Source of the DNA: Paulinella micropora
Taxonomy: Eukaryota; Cercozoa; Imbricatea; Euglyphida
Direction: 5' to 3'
Length of the DNA stretch: 64,000 nucleotides
Assembly (NCBI GenBank): GCA_009731375.1
Contig: BJOX01000275.1
Location: 75,687 to 139,686, forward strand
Position 1 is the stretch's first letter; the number at the start of each line of letters is the position of its first letter. Below, piece after piece: positions 63,968 to 64,000 of this stretch. The notes beneath the pieces are model-generated. The model had not been told where the DNA came from and did not search any database. It worked only from the letters and a program-made list of their open reading frames with translations. A program made the position numbers and the translations under genes.

Positions 63968-64000
<33 letters not shown>
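63640..64000. repeat. (AG)n arrays between exon copies
   Basis: AG with AAAG, AGAC and GGAG variants, interrupted twice by the exon copies described for 63587-63637, and continuing to the window end. Confidence 0.92.

Overview
This window looks like nuclear DNA of an intron-rich eukaryote, probably a protist or alga; the lineage cannot be fixed from the sequence. The reasons are: GT-AG introns with consistent phases, a secreted multi-exon repeat protein, LTR retroelements, a tRNA-headed SINE, and a very large share of microsatellite DNA (GAAA, AG, GATA/TATC, CATA/GTAT, GTT/CAA, TAC, CAAACAAT). Seventeen N-gaps interrupt it, most of them inside low-complexity tracts and often edged by long poly-G, poly-C or poly-A runs. 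Most long open frames are simply translated microsatellites (poly-S/L/F, Y-I-H-T, E-R, poly-T) and are not annotated as genes.

Layout. 1-5126 (-): a multi-exon gene of unknown function; exon phases join consistently from the start codon at 5126 to 3806, and a good coding exon runs off the left edge at 1-361. 5127-5626: divergent intergenic region. 5627-12486 (+): a complete-looking secreted Asn/Gly-rich repeat protein, eleven visible exons, every intron in phase 1, introns filled with microsatellites. 12487-14625: no gene. 14626-28587 (-): a large, decayed Ty3/gypsy-type LTR retrotransposon with gag, protease, a long unrecognised coding stretch, RT, RNase H and integrase, interrupted by stops and frame changes. 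30338-39318 (-): a mucin-like Ser/Thr/Pro-rich multi-exon gene that joins in consistent phases across GTAT, CAA and GATA introns; a SINE sits at 34090-34424. 39635-43700: AT-rich repeats, an inverted-repeat pair, a GC-rich hairpin. 43741-45249 (+): an uninterrupted kelch-repeat protein. 46605-51076 (+): a second LTR element holding only a gag-like frame. 51077-64000: mostly GATA, TAC and AG arrays containing short duplicated islands that look like exon pieces.

The theme of the window is that short segments carrying a splice junction plus a piece of the adjacent exon have been duplicated together with flanking microsatellite, again and again, in both orientations (1.6-2.2, 11.7-11.9, 32.9-33.1, 36.4, 37.5-37.7, 53.5-55.7, 60.7-60.9, 61.6-62.2 and 63.6-64.0 kb). 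In the Asn/Gly-rich gene the same process seems to have produced full in-frame exon amplification. I infer that microsatellite-mediated duplication drives exon gain here and also litters introns with decoy splice sites. All gene models were built by eye from splice signals and phase agreement, without transcript evidence.
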